DNA of 64,000 nt from Aurelia coerulea (taxonomy: Eukaryota; Cnidaria; Scyphozoa; Semaeostomeae; Ulmaridae), in assembly GCA_039566865.1 (NCBI GenBank), contig CM076952.1, forward strand, positions 16,140,501 to 16,204,500. The letters run 5' to 3'. Below the pieces are notes generated by a model. That model searched no databases. It had not been told where the DNA came from and saw only the letters and a program-made list of their open reading frames with translations. Within the stretch, counting starts at the first letter, position 1. Every line of letters starts with the position of its first letter. Shown piece by piece: positions 1 to 49,751 of this stretch. Position numbers and translations under genes: made by a program.

Positions 1-213
1 AATGTGTAACAGCTTGATACGATCTAAAATATTCGCTGAACACAGCCCCAAATGTACAACCTGTATGATTTGCTTCGCCTTGTTTTTAGTTCATAGCCAC
101 GTTATTTTAGACCAATGTTACAGTTCATTCGTTTTTGTATTCATTTTCTTGTAGTTGTTCCTCAGTAGCTGTTTAAAGTATACAAATTTCTTGTGCTAGG
201 TTATTGATGGAAA

Positions 214-219
214 AATAAA
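214..219 (+). promoter_or_regulatory. possible polyadenylation signal of an upstream gene
   Basis: An AATAAA hexamer lies in the AT-rich sequence at the left edge. It could end the 3' UTR of a gene lying to the left. No coding sequence is seen in 1-1200, so this rests on the hexamer alone. The rest of 240-1200 holds no recognisable gene; it contains a 13-base C run at 816-828. Confidence 0.2.
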
Positions 220-1238
220 ATCTTGATCTATATACCATTCGATATGTCTCCATGAGTACTTTTATTTGATATATATATATATGTATATATTTTCTATTTT
301 TGCTAACATTAGCAGTTTATAACATATATATCGTCGTAAATATTTATGACGTGATATTTCTAATTAATTCGTACTTTTTTGCATGCAATACTTAAGGAAT
401 GATTTCAAATATTGAGAAAGGTACTTTATCTCACAAAATATATGCGATATAATTTTAATCATCATCACTGAACAAGCAACTTTGCATTGAATCAAATTGT
501 AATTAATTAGGTAACTGATTAATTAGAAACAAAAATATCGATATAAAACTATATAGAACTACAAATTAATGCTACCAAGCAGGTACTGGGGTGGTTTTTG
601 GCCGATTTTATGCAGTTATTTGGTAACAGTAGTCCTTTTCTAGCAAATAGCTGAATTTTGTCAAATTTGCAATGTTTTTTATTGCCTAGCAGCCAATCAC
701 GTGACTATAGATTGATTGGTCCTATTTTTGGATTCTCCTTTGTTCAATTACGACACAGTGCAAATCTTATTGTCATAGCTTTATACTTGCGGAGAAAATT
801 AGGGGACGAAAAACGCCCCCCCCCCCCCGGTAGAAAATCAATTTCTTTCATGCCCGGTTAAAATAGGGTTAAATGATGGCTTCTGTGCTATTCATAAATC
901 TGAGCGTTGCCATTTGTTCCAGGCAAGGGAAAACTTTTAACAAACGTCGTAGCAAGTTGTAAAAAAATAACCACAACAAAGCAAATAAACAAAACTATGA
1001 TTGTTAGTAAACCAATTACAAACCGAAATGTTAATACATCCCTTGAACTCATAAACTTAAAAGACAGATAAACTTAAGAAGTGCAAGCCATAACGCATAC
1101 TTTCTAACTTCAAACCAACCTCGAAACCGTCACATTTCTCCGTTTGTTTCTTTGGTGGAAGAACATAAAGCTTTAACAAAATGATAACCGAATGTTTCAA
1201 TTTTCCATAGGACGTTAGAACTCAACAACAAATACAAG

Positions 1239-1538
1239 ATGAATTGGATGATAACATTAGTGCTGTCTGCAGCATTACTATGCTTGGTGGCTCAGTGCGT
1301 CCTTTCTGCACCTCGAGGTTTGAGCACAGCTCTTGACGAATTTTCAACGGAATACCGAGATCTTGCTCTTGAAGACAAGCTTATAGTCAGCCCAGCCAAT
1401 GACTACAATTCATTCGTTGTTTCCAGGGCTGCAAGAAAGAGGCATGGCAAGAACAGAAGAAAATCCAAATGCCTATTTCGTAATTCTCGAGGAAAATGCA
1501 GAAGATTTGATGTTGTTGGACTTTGGAATCGTCGGTGA
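1239..1538 (+). CDS. small secreted cationic Cys-loop peptide precursor, copy 1
   Basis: Encodes 99 residues. Residues 1-23 form a signal peptide with a hydrophobic core (LVLSAALLCLVAQCVLS) and an SAP-type cleavage site. An acidic pro-region follows (about 24-60, with the segment ALDEF...EYRDLALEDK), then a strongly basic stretch (ARKRHGKNRRK) that offers dibasic cleavage sites. The C-terminus holds two cysteines spaced as CLFRNSRGKC and ends GLWNRR. A splice acceptor (TTTTCCATAG) ends at 1210, 28 bases before the ATG, so a 5' UTR intron is likely. An AATAAA lies at 1580. The copy at 4195 shares signal, pro-region, Cys pair and the upstream acceptor. Seen: secretion signal, acidic pro-region, cationic tail. 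Known: several cnidarian antimicrobial and neuropeptide precursors have this layout. I do not recognise the family; function is unknown. Confidence 0.8.
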   Translation: MNWMITLVLSAALLCLVAQCVLSAPRGLSTALDEFSTEYRDLALEDKLIVSPANDYNSFVVSRAARKRHGKNRRKSKCLFRNSRGKCRRFDVVGLWNRR

Positions 1539-1579
1539 TGTGGACATGGAATTATTTAATTATTATATTAATTCGTACA

Positions 1580-1585
1580 AATAAA
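1580..1585 (+). promoter_or_regulatory. polyadenylation signal of secreted peptide gene 1
   Basis: AATAAA lies 42 bases after the stop codon of the first secreted peptide gene, at the expected place for its poly(A) signal. Confidence 0.5.
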
Positions 1586-1669
1586 ACTCTGTTTAAAGCA
1601 TTCTTTATACTGTTGTTTGTTTGTATAAAATTATCATGGTTATGCTTGTAAGTAGCATGTATCGGGTGA

Positions 1670-2133
1670 TTCAAAGTACATTTAACACTTTTAGTGGGCT
1701 GTGCAATAAAAAGTATGCGGCCGACATTCATAACTGAAAGATTAAAATCTATCATTCAAATCTATCACTTAGATGCGCAAATTTTGTTTGGCACAATTTT
1801 TCATCGTTTAGACCCAAAATTAGCAAATATTGATGAAGTGTTTGTGTGGGAATGAGAATTCCAGATTCGATTCTCGTCCATGATTTACTTGCCTTTGAAA
1901 TTGAAATTCAATGCAATAGGAATCGAGAAAAAGCGAATTTAGATTTAACTTCCAATTCTCCTTCCCATGCAAACCCATTACTGGCATATTCCTAACTTCT
2001 TGGCCTAAAAGATGAGTGATTTTACAAAGCAAAATTTTCACATCTAAGTTAGCCACCTCAGTTTTAGATATCGGCGGCGTACTTTTATTTCACAGCCCAC
2101 CAAACCTTTTAGATGTTTTTGATGTGCCCGGTA
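1670..2133. mobile_element. TA-flanked MITE, CCGGGTGA family
   Basis: Left end TATCGGGTGATTC and right end GTGCCCGGTA form terminal inverted repeats flanked by TA. Inside, TGGGCTGTGCAATAAAAAGT at about 1693 is matched in inverse by ACTTTTATTTCACAGCCCA near 2098. A TA target duplication fits Tc1/mariner-type non-autonomous elements (inference). A related copy starts at 58671. Confidence 0.65.
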
Positions 2134-2339
2134 GGATTATATCTTTAAAGATAGAAATACTGATTGGATAATTTCTGAAAATACCTAATCCTAGAATATC
2201 AGCCTGCTCATTGATTTTGTTGTCTCTTCAACGGTAAGGGTTGATGCATCATATTTCTTGGGGACCTGGCAAGGGTGAATGGCGTACAGACTGGTAGTCT
2301 CAGTGAAAGATACTGATAAAATGGCTCCGAATCCAGTCG

Positions 2340-2740
2340 ATTAGAGCCGAGTAACAAAAAGGTAAAAGTTTAGACCAAACATCCCATTTCGTAAAAGTCA
2401 CACAGGCCAAAAATGTTATCTTACCGTACGCCAAAGATATGGAACAGTCTAGAATCAGACTTAAAATCCACCAGAAATATAAACACATTTAAACACAAGA
2501 TCAAAGAACATTTCTTCGAAAATATAGAAAGTGAGAAAGAAGTCGTACATGTGTACTATTGGCACCTCACATCCTCTTTTACGCTCGTGAATCGGCCCTT
2601 CAAAACCTATATTTCATCAAAAAGCCCTTTCAATTTTTCAAATTTTCATTCACAATTCTTTATTTTTCATTGAAGCAACCACCTCTGAGGGGACCATTGT
2701 GGAAATAAGGTCGATTTGACCTTTTTAATACTATCGCTAT
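2340..2740 (+). mobile_element. non-LTR retrotransposon 3' fragment
   Basis: A short frame at 2413-2520 reads YRTPKIWNSLESDLKS followed by NTFKHKIKEHF, the C-terminal end typical of non-LTR retrotransposon ORF2 proteins (WNSL...LK...NTFK). Just upstream the same protein appears to continue in another frame (IPFRKSHTGQ), so there is a frameshift. The sequence after the frame (CCTCTGAGGGGACCATTGTG) looks like the element's 3' untranslated end. This is a relic, not a host gene. Confidence 0.6.
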
Positions 2741-4194
2741 CACTGCAATTAGGCGTTTTTTACCAGTTTGTGGTGATTTTTAGAAAAATTGTAATGTATC
2801 TACTATTAGTGTTAAGAAATTGTAAATTTTACTTTAATTTAGTCATAAATAGATGCTTACTAACTTACATGCCCTCCGCAGCAGCGAGTTTACTTTGATT
2901 GCAATAAAATCACGGATTTTTCAAAATTCTTCCAATTCGGGGATGTTAAATTATGAAAGAACTGGTGGTAAATTTTCACGCTAATAAATGGCTTATAAAA
3001 CGTATCAAGGTCAGCGAGCAAGCAAATTATAAAGATTTAACGGAATAGTAATTTGCAATAGCTACTTCGAGTAAAGAAAACAGATAAAATGCCTGTAAAC
3101 GACAAAATTTCTTTCTTTTTTGTTATCTTCCGAAGAAAAAGATTGCGGGTAATAATTAACATTTAGGCCCATTCCGTGATAACGAAAGTAGTGCGGTTAT
3201 TCGTAACAGTATTGCATTACCAAATACAAGGGAGATGCTGCTTTGCGCGCACTACAGGGTCTCCCGAGCAATATGTTCGATGTTCGATTAAAAGCAAGCT
3301 CAAAATGGCGCTAAAAGAAGGTCACACAATGGCATGTCTTCATGAGCATAAGAGCAAACATTACAGGGCCATGAAAGAAGTTAAATTCTTGTAACCATTG
3401 TCAAAATGTACTTAGTAAAGTACCCAAGAATCGACGAGAGACTGGTCATTCAAAAATTTGCTCAACAGAATTCCTCACAGCTACTCAAAGCTGCTTTAAT
3501 CGGTTTTAGAGGTAGTTCGGTAATATGAAGTCCTTTCCAATTTTTTTGGTTATATTCATCTAAAATATTACGATACATGTTACATCTACACCCTACAATG
3601 CTTTCTAATTACTATACGACTGCTCTCACTCATAGGGCTCATCCAGTTTGCAACGTAGTTTATTCAGTTTGCAATTAACATTTAATGACAACTTACTTGT
3701 GTTCTTCTTTGTCGCTTCCTAATGTCACAATTACCGTCTGAATAACCTTTTCCAAACTAAATACAGACATCACCGAAGCTCGCTTCTCTTCTGCCAGCCA
3801 TTTCTTTCAAACCGCCGTCGCTTTCGATGCTTTCGCTCCTCCGCAAGTAGCCTTTCAAAAACGCGCACTACAAAAACACTTCTATATTGCACCGAAATTT
3901 GAACGGTTGTAACCTTTATGCAATTTGCAAAATTTTGCTTCGTTCTAAATTATCAAAAATAGCACTTTTTGGCTTTTATCTGGTGAATGAAACTTTACTT
4001 AATTTCTGATTAATTCACTAAATACTAAGCCTTCATCCCTAAGCATAATTAAAGAAATTTTTGGTCATTTTTTGTTGAAGAATAGCCAAGGAATGGCATT
4101 CCTTCCCTTCGTGACATTACTGCAAGAAATGATGACAGATAACCACGATGGTTTTCTTTCCACAGGAGCTTAAGAATCAAGAACCAACTACAAG

Positions 4195-4476
4195 ATGCAT
4201 ACATTGGTATTAACTGCCGCATTATTGTGCTTTATGACTCAATACGTCTTTTCTGCACCTGGAGCTCTGGACACAGCTCTTGATGAATTGGTGAAAGACT
4301 ACCAAGATATTGCACTTCAAGACAAGCCTATGGTCAGGCCAGCCGATGATTACAATTCATTTGTTCAGCCCAGAGATGCAAGCAATAGGAGGAGAAGAAG
4401 AAGACCTTGCATATTGTACAATGCTAGGGGGAAATGCGTTAGATGGTCAACACCCGGATTTTGGGGAGGCCGTTAA
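4195..4476 (+). CDS. small secreted cationic Cys-loop peptide precursor, copy 2
   Basis: Encodes 93 residues and is a diverged tandem paralogue of the gene at 1239. Residues 1-20 are a signal peptide (LVLTAALLCFMTQYVFSAPG). The pro-region keeps the pattern TALDEL..DYQDIALQDK and DDYNSFV. A run of six arginines (NRRRRRRP) precedes the mature segment, which holds the Cys pair CILYNARGKC and ends TPGFWGGR. The final Gly-Arg would allow basic-residue trimming and C-terminal amidation (inference). The splice acceptor CTTTCCACAG ends at 4165, 29 bases before the ATG, matching copy 1. The loop differs from copy 1 at several positions while the two cysteines, Asn, Arg-Gly-Lys spacing and the aromatic near-terminal Trp are kept. 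It could be an antimicrobial peptide, a neuropeptide or another secreted effector; the sequence does not decide. Confidence 0.8.
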   Translation: MHTLVLTAALLCFMTQYVFSAPGALDTALDELVKDYQDIALQDKPMVRPADDYNSFVQPRDASNRRRRRRPCILYNARGKCVRWSTPGFWGGR

Positions 4477-4640
4477 TAAGGACATGAAAATGACTTGAAT
4501 TATGCTTGTATGCAGCATTTGCATTGTATTTCTGCAGATGAAAATATTTGTCAGATATTTGCTGAATTAGATAATTTTAGAGCACCCACCTGCCCATTGA
4601 TTTTGGTACCTTGGAATTACTGGATAAGTAAAAAACTTAA

Positions 4641-4646
4641 AATAAA
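4641..4646 (+). promoter_or_regulatory. polyadenylation signal of secreted peptide gene 2
   Basis: AATAAA about 165 bases after the stop of the second secreted peptide gene. Confidence 0.35.
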
Positions 4647-4649
4647 ATA

Positions 4650-4885
4650 CTGTTCCCTGAATATCTAAGCAATAACATTGATAACTGTCTTGCTTTATTG
4701 CCAATCTATTCAATTATGTTCAATAATTTACCTGGCTTTTCGACTATTCGTTCCCACGGATATGGGAGACTTTCTGCAAAAGCCCCTTTTGAAAACCTGC
4801 AAAAACAATTGAAAACGACGAGCAAAATTTCCTTTGTTTTCCTTCCAAACAACAATGACACTAACATTCATTGGACCTTTCAAGA
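4650..4885. repeat. dispersed repeat, copy A
   Basis: This ~235-bp stretch resembles 43125-43335. Shared blocks include CCCTGAATATC, TTTACCTGGCTTT/TTTACCCGGCTTT, ATATGGGAGA, AAAGCCCCTTT and AAAACCTGCA. A third, partial copy is at 21332-21425. No coding frame is shared, so it is a non-coding dispersed repeat of unknown class. Confidence 0.55.
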
Positions 4886-6920
4886 AAATAAGACTCTGTA
4901 ATCATTGATAGTAAGATGTCTTTATCCGTTGCTTTCCATGAGAACCATTTCTATTTTTTTATTTAAAATGTGATATTGAGATTCTCGATGTCCTTGGGTA
5001 CAAATTGTCTGCCTATTTTGAAAAAAGACATATTTCAGAATTTGATCTAGACTGGTACATTAAAAGAATGCGTTGACCCCCTCAATCGTAGCCAAAGTTT
5101 CGAAATTGACATAAAAGAATGTCTCCTAAATAGAAAGTGAATGTCACCAAAAAACTAGACTATTCTAGAGATATTCAACGAGCTGCGTGGAAATTCACGA
5201 GGGGAGCACTTTGTGCCTCCCACACCCCCAATAGTCTAGGTAAGGTTGAGAAAATGAAATTTTCCTCCAATTAACACTCTCACTCCATTCCTTTTCAATG
5301 CAAATCGTTTCGTGAGCAAGACATTACATTTTCAACGTTGAGTCTGAAGAGAACATAAGTTCGAAAGGCCTTAGTGTGCTGATTTAAAGTCTTTTTTCTT
5401 TGCCTCCATCTTCTTACCAATTTCTAGTATTTCACCTACCAAATATTCAAACTGTAAAAATGATTTGCCGTCATTTTTCCATGCTGCAAAAAATTTCGGA
5501 TATAGAAAAATTTCGGACACTAAGTATTTCGGACTATATAGAATTTCAGAAATTAGAATATTTGGACGAATGAAATGTCCGACAATATCAACATCCGAAA
5601 TGTTTGGCTTTTAATGTACTGCTGCTAATATCTTTAGGGACCAGTAGCCTTTCAAAAGCTAGGCGTTTTTCTTTTTCATTCACGCGGAGAATGCATCTTA
5701 TCTTTTGGTGGCAAGCTCAATCATGGCAAATTATCACAATGCTAAGTAATGCAAATAAATTTAGTTTCAACGTTGGAAAAAATATGTAATATTTGTAGGG
5801 GGCAACCGCGAAGTCAACTTGTCAAGAAGTCAAGTCACTGAGTCTTTTGACACAGCTGCACTGAAAGACTTTCTTTCAATTAGTATCGAAATGGTAGTCC
5901 TTTTCCAGTGTATCATCAAGTCAAAATCAAATAAAGGAATTGTTCATGCCATTGAAATCAAGTAAATGATCATGTTATTACCAACTGTAACAAGTGCCAG
6001 AGTGAATGAGCAGGAAATTACAAACTATTTAGATAGATAGAGAGATATATTGCAATGTTTAATCATTATTTCAAATAAAGAAAATGAAATAAATTGTGAT
6101 AATGGCAGTTTATTTTCGTTTGCTGTTTGTTTTCTTTGGATGGAATGGAAAAAAGGATTGTTTCGTATGGTTGGGGATTGGGCCATTGCACATGATTCAG
6201 GTTTAGTTGCCAACAGGTGGACAAAATTGGCAGGTCGCCGGCCTCTGACGTCCATGATTTCAATAGTCAGAGGCCAAAAAACCGGGCTAAAAAATAGAGT
6301 TTGACCTCCTGACATTGAAAGCAAGCGTGAGACAGAGCCAGGACGCAGCCCTAAAGTTTCCCCCATTGTTGAAAAATTACAGCAATCAGTGGCCAAACTT
6401 GATTTTTGACCATTGCATTAAAACATGGAAACAAACAAATTTCCGGTCATTTAAGACGATTAAGGTGGAACAGTCACAATTCAAAGACGCCCCCAAAGTT
6501 ACCCGTAGGAGTTGGAGTAAGTCAGCAGTCATTGGCCAAGCCTCATCCTTGTTTCAAATTCAGGGTAGTAATCCCATCCAGGCATTCCTTTTGAGTTAAA
6601 ACGATAAAGGTGGTTTTCTAAAGTTAGATTTTCTTGCATCGCAGTCTCCAACGAATTCATTTGCGATGCTGACAAGGTTTGGGGAGTTTATCCACTCTGT
6701 CTTTGTACACATGTGGCACCATTGGGTGGTTGTGGTGGTTTGTTGTTGTTGCCCTATGCCAATGATAGGTCTCTTGACTCACTTGAGGGCCAAGGACCTG
6801 TTGCTGATGATCAGTTTTCTACGTTATCATGATAAAAAAAATGCAATCTTTGGAAATTATTGGGCGAGGGGCGGGCCATCGGCCCTAATAGCTGCTATAC
6901 GCACTGGCTTGTATCGCTTC
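4886..6920. other. intergenic, no gene seen
   Basis: AT-rich sequence with only short frames. A block at about 5340-5420 (GTTCGAAAGGCCTTAGTGTG) has an inverted copy at about 32330-32400, so a dispersed repeat is present. I see no gene. Confidence 0.4.
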
Positions 6921-6921
6921 C

Positions 6922-7036
6922 CTTCTCCTCTCCTCTCCTCTCCTCTCCTCTCCTCTCCTCTCCTCTCCTCTACTCTCCTCTCCTCTCCTCTCCTCTCCTC
7001 TCCTCTCCTCTCCTCTCCTCTCCTCTCCTCTACTCT
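6922..7036. repeat. TCTCC pentanucleotide microsatellite
   Basis: About 23 near-perfect copies of the pentamer CTCCT, with two units changed to CTACT. The Leu/Ser-rich frames that cross it are artefacts. Confidence 0.95.
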
Positions 7037-7040
7037 CGTA

Positions 7041-7252
7041 TAGTATACTCTTTTTTATGTAAGAATATTATAAATTTTGTCCAGCTTCGATATTCTTAAG
7101 GAATGTTCGTTTTGAGCTTCAGGCAACTGCTGAAAAATGAGACACAAATATGCATGCTGAGGCTGGCAATATTCTTATGATATTCTTAAAAATTGGATGA
7201 TTCTGAGCCTGACCATTCTTATAAACATTATTCTTATAAAAAAGAGTGTATC
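7041..7252. mobile_element. MITE with TACTC...ATAAG-type ends
   Basis: Left end AGTATACTCTTTTTTATG and right end CTTATAAAAAAGAGTGTA are inverted repeats. The ends resemble those of the element at 59768-60131. Confidence 0.55.
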
Positions 7253-7305
7253 CCTCGAGGGGTGGGAGTAACATCTATATAGGAGGCTTGGTATACATGT
7301 GCCTG

Positions 7306-7622
7306 CCCGGGTTATAGGTTAATAGTCAATATTTTGCCCGGGTAATGGTTCATGTTTCATGGATTTTGCCCAGGTTATGGGTCTGCTTTACAGAGATTTG
7401 CCATAGTTGTAGGTAGATGTCAGACATTTATTGCTTTTATCAACTTTGGTGACAAGAAACTTTCGTAAAAAGGAATTTAGCTCCAAAAATGATACGGTAG
7501 CATAGTCGCTTCATGATACTTTCGGGAAATTCTGCCCTGTTTATGGGGTCATATCTCATATTTCAAAAGTTTGCCCTGGTTATGGGGTCATATTTTCAAA
7601 TGTTGCCCTGGTTATGGGTCCA
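7306..7622. repeat. degenerate minisatellite, GCCCTGGTTATGGGGTCATA
   Basis: The motif recurs at about 7306, 7336, 7366, 7392, 7532, 7571 and 7603, with spacings of roughly 30-40 bases inside two clusters. Units vary (GCCCGGGTTATAGG, GCCCAGGTTATGGG, GCCCTGGTTATGGG). Confidence 0.7.
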
Positions 7623-8309
7623 CACTCTGGATTCTCAGAGGTACATATATACCAAGCCCCCTATGGGAGTTGCCCCCCCCCTTCAGTATCCCTTATCTCG
7701 GATTTTAGAATTCGAGTTTGCGGAGGTGCGTTTGAAAATCCTTTGTGTGGCAAAAGGGCAAAAACCTCTCCTTGGCATTTGTACGAGATGCGAGAACGAG
7801 GCGAGTTCAGAATATTTTCAATTTTGATTTCTGCTGAAAATGCTGCTGAATTCGTCGTCCAGAAAGTGCCAAAGAAATAAAAAGTCAATATAAAGGTAGG
7901 TATCTGTATGAAGAGTACTATAAAATATTTGTTGGAATATTGTTTTCTTGTTCACATTTATGATGAGAAGATGGCTGCTGGCCTCACTTCCAGCACACAA
8001 CAACAAACAACCTCTCTGCAGCTGTCTGTTCACCCAACCACCTAAAAAATCCCTTTATTATGAATGATATCTCCCCATTATTAACCATTATTTTATGCAT
8101 GGAAGAGCGTATTGAGTCTACTTTATAACGTGCCGTCTTTTGCCCCCTCCCAGCAAGCACTATTAATTTAATAGTCCACAAAACTTGTTAAAAGTCTAAA
8201 GAAAGAACAGTGCAGAAAAATAATGTAATTTCAGGACATTATTGCTTCAGTTTTCAGTTTCAGTTTTCATTATCAACAAATATCAACAATTATCAACAAA
8301 CCCCCGTTG

Positions 8310-8515
8310 TACGAAGAGTGTGGCACTTTCACACCACACCCAAGGAAACAATAGGGTATTCAAAATAAGCATTAGTCCAGTATGGAAAGTAGTGCAATAT
8401 TTGCTGAGACCTCGTGTGTGCAAGAAGGGTCCTCTGTTGTTTATCTATTGTCTGTTTTGAATACCCTATTGTTTTCTTGGGTGTGCAAGTGCCACACTTT
8501 CCATACAGGGCATTA
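8310..8515. mobile_element. hairpin MITE
   Basis: Left arm 8318-8364 (GTGTGGCACTT...ACACCCAAG.AAACAATAGG) is the inverted complement of right arm 8455-8508 (CCTATTGTTTTCTTGGGTGT...AAGTGCCACAC). A loop of about 90 bases separates the arms. No coding sequence. Confidence 0.7.
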
Positions 8516-9445
8516 GTCAAACAATACAATGGAATTGTGTTGCCCATCATGGCAGGTAGACTGATGATATGGTCATAGTTATTGCTATTGAAATACTCCT
8601 GGATGCTCCTAACTACAACTCATGATCAAACGGCTTTTTTAAAATTACTATGACTGCCTCGTTTCGATATAAAAAATAAGGACCTAGAGGCAGAGAAGCA
8701 CAAACATTTGTAGTTTTCAAATGAAACACATTGATTTGAAAACTTCACAATAAATCAGTTAATGCTCAGTGAAAGCAGCGAAATAGTACCTACGTACAAG
8801 ATTTGATATTGTCACCAACTGTTTTCATGGTATTCTTGTTCGTAAGACTTTGTTGTCCGGCGAAGCTCCTTGAAACTCTGCTTTGAGCTTTGAGTTTCCA
8901 TTGGTCAACATCACTCAATCGAATTTGCAGAAATCCTAATGGCATTGTATTTTCTTGTATACTTACTGTTACATGACTGTGTATAGCAGCCTCGTTCCAA
9001 AGGGCGCTCAATAGTGAAAAAAGTCAGTGCAAAAATATTGCTGTAATAATATGAGTCTCAGTATGAGCGGTCTCGGTCTGGTGTGATAGTCTCATTTTGA
9101 ATAGTGATTACTGGGACTCGTCGTAATCAGTCTACATGGCCGGTTTGCAAGAGAAATGAATTTTTGAGGAGACTGGGGACTAGTAACGAAAGTGCCATTG
9201 TTTGAGTGCTACTGCTTTGGATTTTTATCATAGTGGGACAACTAGTGCTGGATTTCATAACAATCATGCATTTAACGAAGAAAGCATGAACATTGGCATA
9301 CCTGTGTCCCCTGCTGGAACCAAGTCATCTCGAGACTTTGGCAGGCTAGGCACGTTAAATACAATTACTCACTTACTCACTCACCTATAGTTTTGACATG
9401 CGTAAAACGATGAGATTGGGACCCCAACTGTAAATTACCCTTAAG
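8516..9445. other. intergenic, upstream of EDRF1
   Basis: No gene is recognised. A 62-codon frame at 9202-9390 has no family resemblance. The EDRF1 promoter and any untranslated first exon should lie somewhere in about 8.5-10.2 kb, but I cannot place them. Confidence 0.3.
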
Positions 9446-9960
9446 TGCCATTTTTAGCCAAGGGTACTTGGACCCTGTCCTCTGCAACTAATTCTACCAA
9501 TTTTACAACATCTTTCCATATTAAAAGTATACAGAGTTGTGTAAGTGTATAATTAGACATGCTAAAAACAATGCAATATATATTTAACAATGGATTGCCC
9601 CCAAATGCTATTTTTAGATGGGGTTCTTGCACCCAGACCTCCAGGAAAGGTGCTGATCATTTTTCTATAGCATCTGGGGAATCAAACATGTAAATTATTA
9701 ATATTACAGAGATTCAGCTCCTCATAGCATTCCCAACTTTCAAATTAGCCCCGCAATCTATTTTTAGAAATGGGTACTCAGATCGAGACCTCTGCCAACT
9801 TTCCAATGATTCTGGCACTAAAGGTTAATTGTGAGAGGGGAATTTTTCAAATCATTAAGTCAGTAATGTCAGTCACTAGGGCGCTAGGGTTATCTTCTGG
9901 CCGATGTAAAGTGCACCATTAAAGCTATTTTTAGAATGGATTATTAGTGTCCAGCCCCCA
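9446..9960. repeat. four-unit diverged tandem array, ~160-bp period
   Basis: The block (T)GCTATTTTTAG followed by a GGGTACT-like and a GACCTCTGCCAA-like segment recurs four times. The TTTTTAG cores start at 9451, 9611, 9761 and 9928, giving spacings of 160, 150 and 167 bases. Units are strongly diverged outside these blocks. Confidence 0.6.
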
Positions 9961-10219
9961 AATAAAGAAAGATGCCAAAAACGACCCTAGCATTCTCAAT
10001 CCAAACTGATTGCAGAGTAATGTGCACATCATATTTCTTATTAAAGGCAATATATCATCCTGAATATCTACAAAGATTGCACATTACAGCAAAATATCTT
10101 CACATTTATCTCTTGTTTCACAAAAAAGTTTTGAAACAAGAAGGTACAATGAGTATGATGATCAAAATTGACAGAACCTATGTATTTTGACGTTCTTACA
10201 GCTTCAAGTTGCTGGAGAT

Positions 10220-49751
<39,532 letters not shown>

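Noticed and set aside
6025..6396. 123-codon - strand frame
   Set aside because: No recognisable motif, overlapping short frames on both strands, no splice or poly(A) context.
6666..7043. 125-codon frame ending in Leu/Ser repeats
   Set aside because: It runs through the TCTCC microsatellite and shows no domain.
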